Origin: Litchfieldia sinesaloumensis | GTDB lineage: Bacteria > Bacillota > Bacilli > Bacillales > Bacillaceae_L | Length of the DNA: 64,000 bases | Assembly: GCF_900156865.1 (NCBI RefSeq) | Contig: NZ_LT732529.1 | Location: 1,009,056 to 1,073,055, forward strand | Direction: 5' to 3' | Shown here: positions 57,043 through 64,000 of the stretch, piece by piece | Position numbering within the stretch: position 1 is the stretch's first letter | Layout: the number at the start of each line of letters is the position of its first letter | The notes under the pieces: generated by a model | Databases searched by the model: none | The model's input: the letters and a program-made list of their open reading frames with translations, nothing else | What the model was told of the DNA's origin: nothing | Translations under genes and position numbers: made by a program

Positions 57043-57071
57043 TGACAGATAATCTAACATCGGATAAAATC
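57043..57071 (+). promoter_or_regulatory. glnRA promoter with proximal GlnR operator
   Basis: TTGACA (57043-57048), 17 bases, TAAAAT (57066-57071). A second GlnR-type site, TGACAGATAATCTAACA at 57044-57060 (one mismatch), overlaps the -35 and spacer, so bound GlnR would block RNA polymerase. This two-site plan matches B. subtilis glnRA. Confidence 0.85.
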
Positions 57072-57102
57072 TAACTATTCGTTGTAAAAAGGAGGATGCC
57101 AT

Positions 57103-57504
57103 ATGGGTGACGAAATTAGACGTTCAATGCCACTCTTTCCAATTGGAATTGTCATGCAATTAACTGAATTATCTGCTAGGCAAATCCGTTATTATGAGGA
57201 AAATGGTTTGATTACTCCTGCAAGAACTGAAACAAATCGAAGACTTTATTCATTTAATGACGTTGATCGATTACTTGAAATAAAAAATTTAATCGAACAA
57301 AAGGTTAATCTAGCAGGAATAAAACAAATTTTTGCGGTTCAAAACCAAGATCCTGAGGTAGACGAAAAACCTGTTGAGCCGGTAAAACAAGAATTATCAA
57401 ATTCTGAGCTTAGAAGACTTTTAAGGAATGAGCTATTGCAAGCAGGAAGATTTAAAAAGCAATCAAGCCCACATCATAATGATATGTCTAGATTTTTTCA
57501 TTAA
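57103..57504 (+). CDS. glnR: Nitrogen regulator GlnR (MerR family)
   Basis: The 133-residue MerR-type repressor has the N-terminal winged helix [20 protein letters not shown] and a C-terminal regulatory tail (residues about 90-133). In B. subtilis that tail senses feedback-inhibited glutamine synthetase. It represses glnRA under nitrogen excess through the two sites upstream. ATG follows AAGGAGG. glnA follows 52 bases after the stop. Confidence 0.95.
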   Translation: MGDEIRRSMPLFPIGIVMQLTELSARQIRYYEENGLITPARTETNRRLYSFNDVDRLLEIKNLIEQKVNLAGIKQIFAVQNQDPEVDEKPVEPVKQELSNSELRRLLRNELLQAGRFKKQSSPHHNDMSRFFH

Positions 57505-57556
57505 TAGCATTTTTGACAAAAACTATACTTACACAGAGTTTGGGGAGGAAGACTTA

Positions 57557-58891
57557 ATGTCCAAATATACGAAAGAAGATATTTTTCGTTTAGCGCAAGA
57601 AGAAAATGTAAAGTTTATTCGTTTACAATTTACTGACATTCTTGGAACAATTAAAAATGTTGAAATTCCTGTAAGTCAGTTAGAGAAAGCATTAAGTAAT
57701 AAAATGATGTTCGATGGCTCTTCAATTGAAGGATTTGTTCGTATCGAAGAATCTGACATGTACCTCTTTCCTGATTTAGACACATGGGTTATTTTCCCGT
57801 GGACTGCTGAAAAAGGGAAGGTTGCTCGTTTAATATGTGATATTCATAATGCAGATGGTACGCCTTTTGAAGGTGACCCACGTAATAATCTCAAAAGAGT
57901 TCTAAAAGAAATGGAAGAGTTAGGGTTTACGAATTTTAATCTTGGACCTGAACCAGAATTTTTCTTGTTTAAATTAGATCAACGAGGTGAACCAACTCTT
58001 GAGCTAAATGATAACGGTGGATACTTTGACTTAGCACCGACTGATCTTGGTGAAAACTGCCGCCGTGATATCGTTCTAGAACTTGAGGAGATGGGATTTG
58101 AAATTGAAGCTTCTCACCATGAAGTTGCACCTGGACAACATGAAATTGATTTTAAATACGAGGATGCACTTACAGCTTGTGATGAGATTCAAACTTTCAA
58201 GTTAGTTGTTAAAACGATTGCTCGTAAGCATGGTCTACACGCAACCTTTATGCCAAAGCCATTATTTGGGGTAGCTGGTTCAGGAATGCACTGCAACTTA
58301 TCATTGTTTAAAGGTGGAGAAAATGCATTTTTTGATCCAAAAGGGGATCTTCAATTAAGTGATACTGCAAGACAGTTTATTGCGGGGATTTTAAAGCACG
58401 CGGCTAGCTTTACAGCTGTAACGAATCCTACTGTTAACTCTTACAAACGTTTAGTACCGGGCTATGAAGCACCATGTTATGTAGCTTGGTCCGCTCAAAA
58501 CAGAAGTCCGCTTGTTCGTATTCCAGCTTCACGTGGCTTAAGTACTCGTGTAGAGGTACGTTCAGTAGACCCATCTGCAAATCCTTATATGGCAATGGCG
58601 GTATTACTAGCTGCAGGTTTAGATGGTATCAAGAATAAACTTACACCACCTGCCCCTGTTGATAGAAATATCTATATCATGAATAAAGAAGAGCGTAATG
58701 AAGCAGGTATTGTGGACTTACCACCTACATTATCACTCGCATTGGATATGCTTAAGCAGGACGAAGTGTTAATTAATGCGCTTGGCGGACACCTCTTTGA
58801 ACACTTTATCGAGGCAAAAGAGATTGAATGGGACATGTTCCGTACCCAGGTCCATCCATGGGAGAGAGAACAGTACATGACAATGTATTAA
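57557..58891 (+). CDS. glnA: Glutamine synthetase, type I-alpha
   Basis: Glutamine synthetase makes glutamine from glutamate, ammonia and ATP. The 444-residue length is that of the Gram-positive I-alpha type, which lacks the adenylylation insert. Key blocks are FDGSSIEGF, the catalytic EPEFFLF, and [21 protein letters not shown] and [13 protein letters not shown] follow. ATG 57557 has GGGGAGGAAG upstream; the frame stays open upstream to 57428, but that overlaps glnR and is not used. The feedback-inhibited enzyme also controls GlnR and TnrA in Bacillus. Confidence 0.98.
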   Translation: MSKYTKEDIFRLAQEENVKFIRLQFTDILGTIKNVEIPVSQLEKALSNKMMFDGSSIEGFVRIEESDMYLFPDLDTWVIFPWTAEKGKVARLICDIHNADGTPFEGDPRNNLKRVLKEMEELGFTNFNLGPEPEFFLFKLDQRGEPTLELNDNGGYFDLAPTDLGENCRRDIVLELEEMGFEIEASHHEVAPGQHEIDFKYEDALTACDEIQTFKLVVKTIARKHGLHATFMPKPLFGVAGSGMHCNLSLFKGGENAFFDPKGDLQLSDTARQFIAGILKHAASFTAVTNPTVNSYKRLVPGYEAPCYVAWSAQNRSPLVRIPASRGLSTRVEVRSVDPSANPYMAMAVLLAAGLDGIKNKLTPPAPVDRNIYIMNKEERNEAGIVDLPPTLSLALDMLKQDEVLINALGGHLFEHFIEAKEIEWDMFRTQVHPWEREQYMTMY

Positions 58892-58899
58892 TAAAGAGC

Positions 58900-58933
58900 A
58901 AACCCCTTAGCACAATGTGTTAAGGGGTTTTTT
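58900..58933 (+). terminator. Intrinsic terminator after glnA
   Basis: AAACCCCTTA and TAAGGGGTTT arms with inner CACA/TGTG pairing and a T-run. Confidence 0.95.
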
Positions 58934-58941
58934 GCGCTCCC

Positions 58942-58971
58942 AAAAAGGAACATCCCAATTAGGAATGTTCT
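58942..58971 (-). terminator. Minus-strand terminator after lexA
   Basis: On the minus strand AGAACATTCC and GGGATGTTCC pair (one G-T) around TAATT and are followed by five T, just beyond the lexA stop. Confidence 0.8.
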
Positions 58972-58979
58972 CTCTTATT

Positions 58980-59606
58980 TTAATGAATAGTGCGATATAC
59001 GCCAATGACTTTCCCTAAAATGGATACACTTTTTAGAATAATCGGTTCAAGCATAGAGTTTTCAGGTTGTAAGCGAATATGGTCTTTTTCTTTGAAGAAT
59101 CGTTTCACAGTCGCTTCATCTTCATCCGTCATTGCAACAACAATATCTCCGTTGTTTGCTGAGTGCTGTTGTCTAACAATAACATAGTCCCCATCAAGGA
59201 TACCCGCTTCAATCATACTGTCACCCATTATCTCTAGCATAAAAACTTGGTCATCATGAGCAGCAAAGCGATCAGGTAATGGAAAATATTCATCAATATT
59301 TTCGACTGCAGTTATTGGTTGACCAGCAGTGACTTTACCAATAACGGGCACGTTTATGACATTTGCAGTAGGGATAGTATCATGTTCGTCAACTTGTAAA
59401 ATTTCAATGGCACGTGGTTTTGTTGGATCTCGTCGGATTAATCCTTTGCTCTCAAGTCTAGATAAATGTCCATGCACCGTTGAACTTGATGCTAGTCCCA
59501 CAGCCTCACCAATTTCTCTTACGGAAGGTGGGTAACCCTTTGCTTTAACTTCTTGTTTAATATAATTCAATATATCTTGCTGTCTTTTTGATAGCTTTGT
59601 TGTCAT
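58980..59606 (-). CDS. lexA: SOS repressor LexA
   Basis: The 208-residue repressor has an N-terminal winged helix-turn-helix ([32 protein letters not shown]). The cleavage site is Ala94-Gly95 in KVTAGQP, and the Ser130-Lys168 dyad is in GDSM and EATVKRF. ATG at 59606 matches relatives that begin with Met-Thr; GTG at 59612 is possible. It is transcribed leftward, away from a divergent SOS-type promoter. Its own promoter has a LexA box at the -35. Confidence 0.97.
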   Translation of the reverse strand: MTTKLSKRQQDILNYIKQEVKAKGYPPSVREIGEAVGLASSSTVHGHLSRLESKGLIRRDPTKPRAIEILQVDEHDTIPTANVINVPVIGKVTAGQPITAVENIDEYFPLPDRFAAHDDQVFMLEIMGDSMIEAGILDGDYVIVRQQHSANNGDIVVAMTDEDEATVKRFFKEKDHIRLQPENSMLEPIILKSVSILGKVIGVYRTIH

Positions 59607-59716
59607 CTTCACTCATCCCCTTGCGTATAACATTCTTTATATGTATCAAATTTCATTTCCATCTTGCTCGATTAAATTAAGAACTAATCCTGACAAATCC
59701 CGTAATTCTTAAAAAG

Positions 59717-59745
59717 AGTATAACATGTTTTACTAGATTATACAA
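59717..59745 (-). promoter_or_regulatory. lexA promoter
   Basis: Read on the minus strand: TTGTAT (59745-59740), 17 bases, TATACT (59722-59717). The LexA-type box at 59743-59756 overlaps its -35. Confidence 0.7.
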
Positions 59746-59756
59746 ACATAAGTTCG
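59743..59756. promoter_or_regulatory. LexA box 1 (lexA side)
   Basis: CAAACATAAGTTCG matches nine of ten defined positions of CGAACnnnnGTTCG. It overlaps the lexA -35. Confidence 0.8.
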
Positions 59757-59765
59757 AATTAGGTG

Positions 59766-59794
59766 TTGACAAAAACAGGTGTTCGCCTTATGAT
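59766..59794 (+). promoter_or_regulatory. Divergent SOS-type promoter with LexA box 2 in its spacer
   Basis: TTGACA (59766-59771), 17 bases, TATGAT (59789-59794), close to the sigma-A consensus. The spacer contains AAAACAGGTGTTCG (59772-59785), eight of ten SOS positions with an intact right half. Confidence 0.78.
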
Positions 59795-59808
59795 GAAAAT
59801 ATAAAATA

Positions 59809-59822
59809 CGAACAAACATTCT
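59809..59822. promoter_or_regulatory. LexA-like box 3
   Basis: CGAACAAACATTCT matches eight of ten SOS positions with an intact left half. It lies just downstream of the predicted start of the divergent transcript, where a bound repressor would block elongation. Confidence 0.55.
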
Positions 59823-59840
59823 GTAGGGGTGGAATTAATA

Positions 59841-59927
59841 ATGTTAAAGAAATTACAAGATGGATTTATTTATTATGTATTATTTATCTTACTAAGTATG
59901 GGAATGGTGATTATCACTGCAAGCTAA
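59841..59927 (+). CDS. 28-residue single-pass membrane peptide, candidate SOS-induced
   Basis: ATG 59841 follows AGGGGTGG by eight bases. The product begins MLKKLQDG (two lysines), then a hydrophobic span FIYYVLFILLSMGMVIIT, then only two residues before TAA. It is the first ORF of the divergent transcript whose promoter holds a LexA-like box. In B. subtilis this position carries yneA, a roughly 100-residue division inhibitor with a membrane span and LysM domain, followed by yneB; neither a LysM region nor yneB is present here. A short SOS membrane peptide resembles in form the 29-residue Caulobacter division inhibitor SidA. Function is inference; it could also be a truncated yneA relic. Confidence 0.7.
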   Translation: MLKKLQDGFIYYVLFILLSMGMVIITAS

Positions 59928-60019
59928 AGCATAGACAGCATGTAGAATGCTTGTAAAATTATCTTTCATCTAGTACTATGTAGTATGATTTAGAAAAAGA
60001 TTTTACAAGGAGTCCTAAT

Positions 60020-60250
60020 ATGCTTTCAAAAGATAAAATTCAACGGATTAATGCATTGGCAAAAAAGGCAAAATCAGTTGGTCTTACGGATAAAGAACAG
60101 ATGGAACAACAGGAACTTAGACAAGAGTATTTACGTGTCTTCCGTAGTTCGATGTCTAATACCCTACACTCAGTAACCGTTGTTGACCCTAAGGGTAATG
60201 ATGTAACGCCTGAAAAGTTAAAAGAAAGTAAACGGAAAAGATTACATTAA
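60020..60250 (+). CDS. ynzC: YnzC, DUF896 protein
   Basis: The 76-residue DUF896 protein contains KIQRINALAKKAKSVGLT and EQMEQQELRQEYLRVFR, a helical hairpin typical of YnzC. The C terminus is lysine/arginine-rich. It has ACAAGGAG upstream. In B. subtilis it is the last gene of the SOS operon yneA-yneB-ynzC. Here it follows the 28-residue ORF by 92 bases with no strong terminator between, so it may share SOS control. Function unknown. Confidence 0.92.
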   Translation: MLSKDKIQRINALAKKAKSVGLTDKEQMEQQELRQEYLRVFRSSMSNTLHSVTVVDPKGNDVTPEKLKESKRKRLH

Positions 60251-60252
60251 CA

Positions 60253-60288
60253 AAGAATACATAGACTTCTATGTATTCTTTTCTTTTT
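60253..60288 (+). terminator. Intrinsic terminator after ynzC
   Basis: AAGAATACATAG and CTATGTATTCTT arms with a short loop and T-rich tail. Confidence 0.92.
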
Positions 60289-60364
60289 GTGCATACTACA
60301 TTAGAACCCACTGTTTTTATCAAGTTGTAGATCATTAGAATTTTTTGAAAGGGATGAAAAATAA

Positions 60365-62368
60365 ATGGCACATTCTATAACTGACTTATCAATCGCATCG
60401 ATTCGTACACTCTCTATTGATGCAGTAGAAAAAGCAAATTCAGGACATCCGGGGATGCCTATGGGTGCTGCTCCAATGACATATGCCCTCTGGACTCGTC
60501 ACATGAGACACAATCCGAGTAATCCAAATTGGTTTAATCGTGACCGTTTTGTTTTATCAGCAGGTCATGGATCTGCATTATTGTACAGTATGCTTCATCT
60601 ATCTGGCTACGACCTTACAATTGATGACTTAAAACAATTTCGTCAATGGGGTAGTAAGACACCTGGACATCCAGAATATGGACATACAGCAGGTGTTGAT
60701 GCGACTACTGGTCCACTTGGCCAAGGAATTGCTATGGCTGTAGGAATGGCAATGGCAGAACGTCATTTAGCAGGTGTGTACAATAAAGGCTCGGTAGAAA
60801 TCGTTGACCATTATACATACGCGATATGTGGAGATGGTGACCTGATGGAAGGTGTATCTGCTGAAGCGTCATCTATGGCAGGTCATTTAAGATTAGGTCG
60901 TCTAATCGTTTTATATGATTCAAACGATATCTCCCTAGATGGTGACCTTGATCAAGCTTTCTCAGAATCAGTAGAGCAACGGTATAAAGCATATGGCTGG
61001 CAGTACATCCGTGTTGAGGATGGGAATGATGTTGACGCAATTGATAAGGCTTTAGAAGAAGCAAAAGGTGATCTTAATCGCCCAACTTTAATTGAGGTTC
61101 GAACGACTATTGGATATGGATCTCCAAATCGTGCCGGAAAATCAAAGGCGCACGGTGAACCATTAGGTGCAGATGAATTAAAACTAACAAAAGAAGCGTA
61201 TAACTGGACATTTGAAAATGATTTTCATGTCCCAAATGAAGTTTATGCCCATTTTGAGGAGTCAGTGAAAAAATCTGGGGAACAAAATGAACAAGAATGG
61301 AATCAAATGTTCTCTAGTTATAAAGAAAATAATCCTGAGCTTGGAAAACAGCTAGAATTGGCGATTAATGGAGATCTACCTGAAGGTTGGGAAAAGACTT
61401 TACCTGTTTATGAAGTGGGTAAAAAGCTTGCGACTCGTGCCTCTTCTGGTGAGTCTTTAAATGCTATTGCACAAAGCGTGCCACAATTCTTTGGTGGATC
61501 TGCTGATTTAGCGGGTTCAAATAAAACAATGATAAATAATGCTGCTGATTTCATGCCCAATGATTATAGCGGACGAAATATATGGTTTGGGGTACGTGAG
61601 TTCGCAATGGGTGCTGCCTTGAATGGAATGGCGCTCCATGGTGGTCTTAAGGTATTTGGAGGAACATTCTTTGTCTTCTCTGATTATTTACGCCCAGCAA
61701 TACGATTAGCTGCATTAATGAAAGTACCTGTCACATATGTGTTTACGCATGATAGCATTGCGGTTGGTGAGGACGGACCAACTCATGAGCCAGTCGAACA
61801 ATTGCCTGCATTACGTGCAATGCCAAATCTATCTGTTATCCGCCCAGCAGATGGAAATGAAACAGCTGCCGCTTGGAGAACCGCACTTGAGTCTAAAGAG
61901 GTTCCTACAGCACTAATTTTAACCCGACAGAATTTACCTACTTTAGAAGGAACCGCTGAAAAAGCATATGAAGGTGTACAAAAGGGTGCTTATGTTGTAT
62001 CACCTGCACCATCTGGACAGCCTGCTGCTCTTCTATTAGCAACTGGTTCTGAAGTAAGTCTTGCTGTAGAAGCACAGAAACAACTTGCAAGTGAAAATAT
62101 TGAGGTTTCCGTTATAAGTATGCCTTCTTGGGATCGCTTTGAGGCTCAGTCGCAAGAATATAAAGAGTCTGTCATTCCTAAGAATGTAAAAAAACGATTA
62201 GCAATTGAAATGGCGACTCCCCTTGGCTGGGAGAGATATACAGGCGATGAGGGAGATATCCTTGGTATCCATAATTTCGGAGCTTCTGCACCTGGTGAAA
62301 TTGTAATGAAGGAATATGGTTTCTCCGTTGAAAATGTCGTCAATCGTGTAAAAAAATTGCTCAAGTAA
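60365..62368 (+). CDS. tkt: Transketolase
   Basis: Transketolase is the thiamine diphosphate enzyme of the pentose phosphate pathway. The 667-residue protein has [12 protein letters not shown] at the N terminus, the TPP motif in [15 protein letters not shown], and SHDS-type block [43 protein letters not shown] carries the catalytic glutamate. ATG 60365 follows AAAGGGATG. Downstream is a strong terminator. Position after ynzC is as in B. subtilis. Confidence 0.97.
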   Translation: MAHSITDLSIASIRTLSIDAVEKANSGHPGMPMGAAPMTYALWTRHMRHNPSNPNWFNRDRFVLSAGHGSALLYSMLHLSGYDLTIDDLKQFRQWGSKTPGHPEYGHTAGVDATTGPLGQGIAMAVGMAMAERHLAGVYNKGSVEIVDHYTYAICGDGDLMEGVSAEASSMAGHLRLGRLIVLYDSNDISLDGDLDQAFSESVEQRYKAYGWQYIRVEDGNDVDAIDKALEEAKGDLNRPTLIEVRTTIGYGSPNRAGKSKAHGEPLGADELKLTKEAYNWTFENDFHVPNEVYAHFEESVKKSGEQNEQEWNQMFSSYKENNPELGKQLELAINGDLPEGWEKTLPVYEVGKKLATRASSGESLNAIAQSVPQFFGGSADLAGSNKTMINNAADFMPNDYSGRNIWFGVREFAMGAALNGMALHGGLKVFGGTFFVFSDYLRPAIRLAALMKVPVTYVFTHDSIAVGEDGPTHEPVEQLPALRAMPNLSVIRPADGNETAAAWRTALESKEVPTALILTRQNLPTLEGTAEKAYEGVQKGAYVVSPAPSGQPAALLLATGSEVSLAVEAQKQLASENIEVSVISMPSWDRFEAQSQEYKESVIPKNVKKRLAIEMATPLGWERYTGDEGDILGIHNFGASAPGEIVMKEYGFSVENVVNRVKKLLK

Positions 62369-62373
62369 GTAAT

Positions 62374-62402
62374 AAAAGGGGGTCGACTCGGACCCCTTTT
62401 CT
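62374..62402 (+). terminator. Intrinsic terminator after tkt
   Basis: AAAAGGGGGTC and GACCCCTTTT arms around GACTCG. Confidence 0.92.
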
Positions 62403-62416
62403 ACATAAGAAACAGT

Positions 62417-62423
62417 TTCGACA
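62417..62423 (+). promoter_or_regulatory. Spo0A box upstream of sirA
   Basis: TTCGACA is the complement of the Spo0A box TGTCGAA. A looser TTTCAGACA copy lies about 40 bases downstream. sirA is a direct Spo0A target in B. subtilis. Confidence 0.7.
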
Positions 62424-62514
62424 AAACTAGACCATTCTTACTCCAGTTTCAGACAAAATGCACAGACTCTTTCAAATATACTATTTTTAAAAGGTAGTAT
62501 TAGGAGGAAAGAGT

Positions 62515-62955
62515 ATGAGAGAATATCACATATATTTAATAGAAGAAGAATTTGCAACTCATTACTTTGGTCGAGAATCACTAATCTATCACCTGTTCTT
62601 GGAACATAACCAATGCGAAACCCATAGAAAAGATGTCCTACATAAACAAATCGAATTTATCACTAGAGCGATTCCTACGTTACAAATTCAAAAGAAAATC
62701 GAAACTGGTCTTTCTCATTATTCAGTTTATAAAAGACAAAGTCATATTCACATTATCGAATGGAATGAATTTAATAGCTATGCAAAACTAACAATACATA
62801 ATGATTACATTCACCTCCAATCAACAGGGAGTTATGAAGCCGAAACCGCTTTTTTTGAAATCCTGCGAAAATATGATCGATGTTTTTTAGCTATGGATTT
62901 TATCGCGAATAAATATGGATGGCTCAACCCCATCAAGGAAAGAAAGTTTGTATAA
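62515..62955 (+). CDS. sirA: Sporulation inhibitor of replication SirA
   Basis: SirA (YneE) binds DnaA and stops new rounds of replication at sporulation onset. The 146-residue protein shows YLIEEEFATHYFGRES at the N terminus, SGSYEAETAFFEILRK in the middle (here TGSYEAET) and CFLAMDFIANKYGWLNPIKER at the C terminus; these blocks are typical of the family. ATG follows AGGAGGAAAG. A Spo0A box lies about 95 bases upstream. It follows tkt as in B. subtilis. Confidence 0.93.
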   Translation: MREYHIYLIEEEFATHYFGRESLIYHLFLEHNQCETHRKDVLHKQIEFITRAIPTLQIQKKIETGLSHYSVYKRQSHIHIIEWNEFNSYAKLTIHNDYIHLQSTGSYEAETAFFEILRKYDRCFLAMDFIANKYGWLNPIKERKFV

Positions 62956-63043
62956 AAGGCTAGGAAAACACTAAACAAATATTGTATAATTGCTAATGGT
63001 TTAGTACACTGTAGTGAGACAACATGAAGGAGGAAGTTTTTGT

Positions 63044-63268
63044 ATGGAATTATGGTTAGCTATCTTACTAATCGTGGTAGCTTTACTTGGTGGCGTTGCA
63101 TTAGGCTTTTTTATTGCACGTAAATATATGATGAGCTACTTGAAGAAAAATCCACCAATTAATGAGCAAATGCTAAAAGTAATGATGATGCAAATGGGTC
63201 AAAAGCCATCACAGAAGAAGATCAATCAAATGCTAAAAGCAATGAATGGTCAAATGGACAAGCAATAA
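63044..63268 (+). CDS. yneF: YneF, UPF0154 membrane protein
   Basis: The 74-residue protein has an N-terminal membrane span (residues about 3-25, [21 protein letters not shown]). A basic, glutamine- and methionine-rich cytoplasmic part includes [29 protein letters not shown], cited here only as [10 protein letters not shown] and [15 protein letters not shown] 63044 follows AAGGAGGAAG; an in-frame start at 63014 would precede that site. Function unknown. Conserved next to sirA. Confidence 0.92.
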   Translation: MELWLAILLIVVALLGGVALGFFIARKYMMSYLKKNPPINEQMLKVMMMQMGQKPSQKKINQMLKAMNGQMDKQ

Positions 63269-63300
63269 TAGCGGACAAGCATGAAGTCCTACAATCATAG

Positions 63301-63347
63301 AAAGCCACTTTTTTAGTGAGAAATCACTTGAAAAAGTGGCTTTTTTA
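63301..63347 (+). terminator. Terminator between yneF and the minus-strand VOC gene
   Basis: AAAGCCACTTTTT and AAAAAGTGGCTTT arms with inner AGTGA/TCACT pairing and T-run; it could serve both converging genes. Confidence 0.9.
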
Positions 63348-63376
63348 TTGCTAAAAAAATTTAAAAAACAACTTTG

Positions 63377-63766
63377 TTATAAATCCCTTTGATCAATATT
63401 TAATTCAATTAAATTCCCATCAGGATCGGCACAAAAGATTTGCGCAAAACCGCTGACACTATCTGGCTTTTCGAGAACGGTCACATTGTTTATTGACAAC
63501 CAATTTAACGTGTCATAGTAGTTTTCAACTCGTAGAGCGAAATGGCCCTCTCGGCTGTTAATTTTTTTGTTTTTACGGATTGTCTGAGAATCCGGTAGGA
63601 CAATTAAGTGAAGTTGTTGATTTCCAACTTCATACCAAGCACCAGGGAAATCGAAATTTGGACGGTTAATCTCTTTTAGACACAGTATATTGCTGTAAAA
63701 ATCCTTTGCCTTTTCAAGATTTGTTACTGTTAGACTCACATGATGAAGCTCTTTATAATTAATCAT
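63377..63766 (-). CDS. VOC superfamily (glyoxalase/bleomycin-resistance-type) protein
   Basis: The 129-residue protein has two beta-alpha-beta-beta-beta modules. Likely metal ligands are His in ELHHVSLTV, His in QQLHLIVLP and Glu in DPDGNLIELN, the usual pattern of VOC metalloenzymes. A further GHFALRV block begins the second module. Substrate cannot be told; lactoylglutathione lyase-like or thiol-transferase roles are both possible. Its ATG has GAGGTGA upstream on the minus strand. It converges with yneF. Confidence 0.88.
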   Translation of the reverse strand: MINYKELHHVSLTVTNLEKAKDFYSNILCLKEINRPNFDFPGAWYEVGNQQLHLIVLPDSQTIRKNKKINSREGHFALRVENYYDTLNWLSINNVTVLEKPDSVSGFAQIFCADPDGNLIELNIDQRDL

Positions 63767-63933
63767 TCTCAGGTCACCTCAATTTATCATCTATTGAACA
63801 TTATAGTAGAACTTAAAAAGAAATAGAATGATTTGTAGTTATTTTAACCTGTAACCTTTGTTTTATCTTTCTAGAAATATAAAAATTTGGTAAACTATTA
63901 TGGCACTTATTTCGTCTTTTGGAGGACTTCAGG

Positions 63934-64000
63934 ATGAAAATCTTTAAAGATTTAATGTGGTTTTTTATACAGGAGAAGAAATCATATCTAACTGGTATTA
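63934..64000 (+). CDS. ABC transporter, N-terminal fragment (continues beyond window)
   Basis: ATG 63934 follows GGAGGACTTCAGG. The 22 visible codons read MKIFKDLMWFF then IQEKKSYLTGI, resembling the N terminus of fused permease-ATPase exporters of the B. subtilis YheI type. Only the first residues are present, so the call rests on recall of that N terminus. Confidence 0.5.
   Translation, partial: MKIFKDLMWFFIQEKKSYLTGI

Noticed and set aside
57428-57556. Upstream extension of glnA by 43 codons
   Set aside because: It overlaps glnR and removes the standard N terminus; ATG 57557 has the ribosome site and family match.
1-64000. tRNA or rRNA genes, CRISPR arrays, prophage, insertion sequences
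   Set aside because: No cloverleaf sequences, rRNA segments, regularly spaced repeats, transposase or integrase genes were seen.

Overview
The window is a stretch of the chromosomal backbone of a low-GC, endospore-forming Firmicute of the family Bacillaceae. Gene order from infB to the sirA/yneF region follows the Bacillus subtilis nusA-to-tkt segment almost gene for gene. Sporulation genes are scattered through it (dpaA/dpaB, spoIIIE, spoVS, cotE, spoVK, sirA), ribosome binding sites are strong AGGAGG types, and GTG and TTG starts are common. Only lexA and a VOC-family gene near the right edge lie on the minus strand. I see no tRNA, rRNA, CRISPR array, prophage or insertion sequence. I assign no species.

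Layout. 1-4.3 kb: end of the translation operon (infB, ylxP, rbfA, truB, ribF, rpsO). 4.4-9.3 kb: pnp, ylxY, mlpA, ymxH. 9.6-14.7 kb: dipicolinate synthase dpaAB followed by asd, dapG and dapA, which supply its precursor. 14.8-18.2 kb: tepA, ylzJ, spoIIIE. 18.4-25.8 kb: a GntR regulator with a complete BMP-lipoprotein/ABC nucleoside uptake system (nupR-nupNOPQ), then a 59-residue membrane protein and a sodium:solute symporter. 25.9-35.9 kb: ymfF, ymfH, ymfI, ymfJ, ymfK, rodZ, pgsA, cinA, an inserted pair (a CX6C miniprotein plus a DsbA/FrnE-type protein), and recA. 36-39.5 kb: rny behind a long structured leader, ymdB, spoVS. 39.5-43.4 kb: an accessory block with an M19 dipeptidase and a 2-oxoacid:ferredoxin oxidoreductase. 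43.6-52.9 kb: miaB, ricA, cotE, mutS, mutL, miaA, hfq. 53.3-58.9 kb: spoVK, hflX, ynbB, glnR, glnA. 58.9-64 kb: lexA, a divergent SOS-type 28-codon ORF, ynzC, tkt, sirA, yneF, a VOC protein and the start of an ABC exporter.

How the parts fit. Several regulatory sites agree with the genes they precede: a LexA box before recA, three LexA-like boxes between lexA and the 28-codon ORF, two GlnR sites before glnRA, a sigma-H promoter before spoVS, sigma-E-like and sigma-K-like promoters before cotE, and a Spo0A-type box before sirA.

Most notable. (1) The position held in B. subtilis by the SOS division inhibitor gene yneA carries instead an ORF for a 28-residue single-pass membrane peptide, with a near-consensus promoter that has a LexA-like box in its spacer. 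(2) A 98-nt structured repeat occurs twice, before rny and before mutS, with a compensatory base-pair change in its apical hairpin. (3) A small two-cysteine protein is translationally coupled to a DsbA-family protein between cinA and recA. (4) An uncharacterised perfect 18-bp palindrome lies upstream of hfq.
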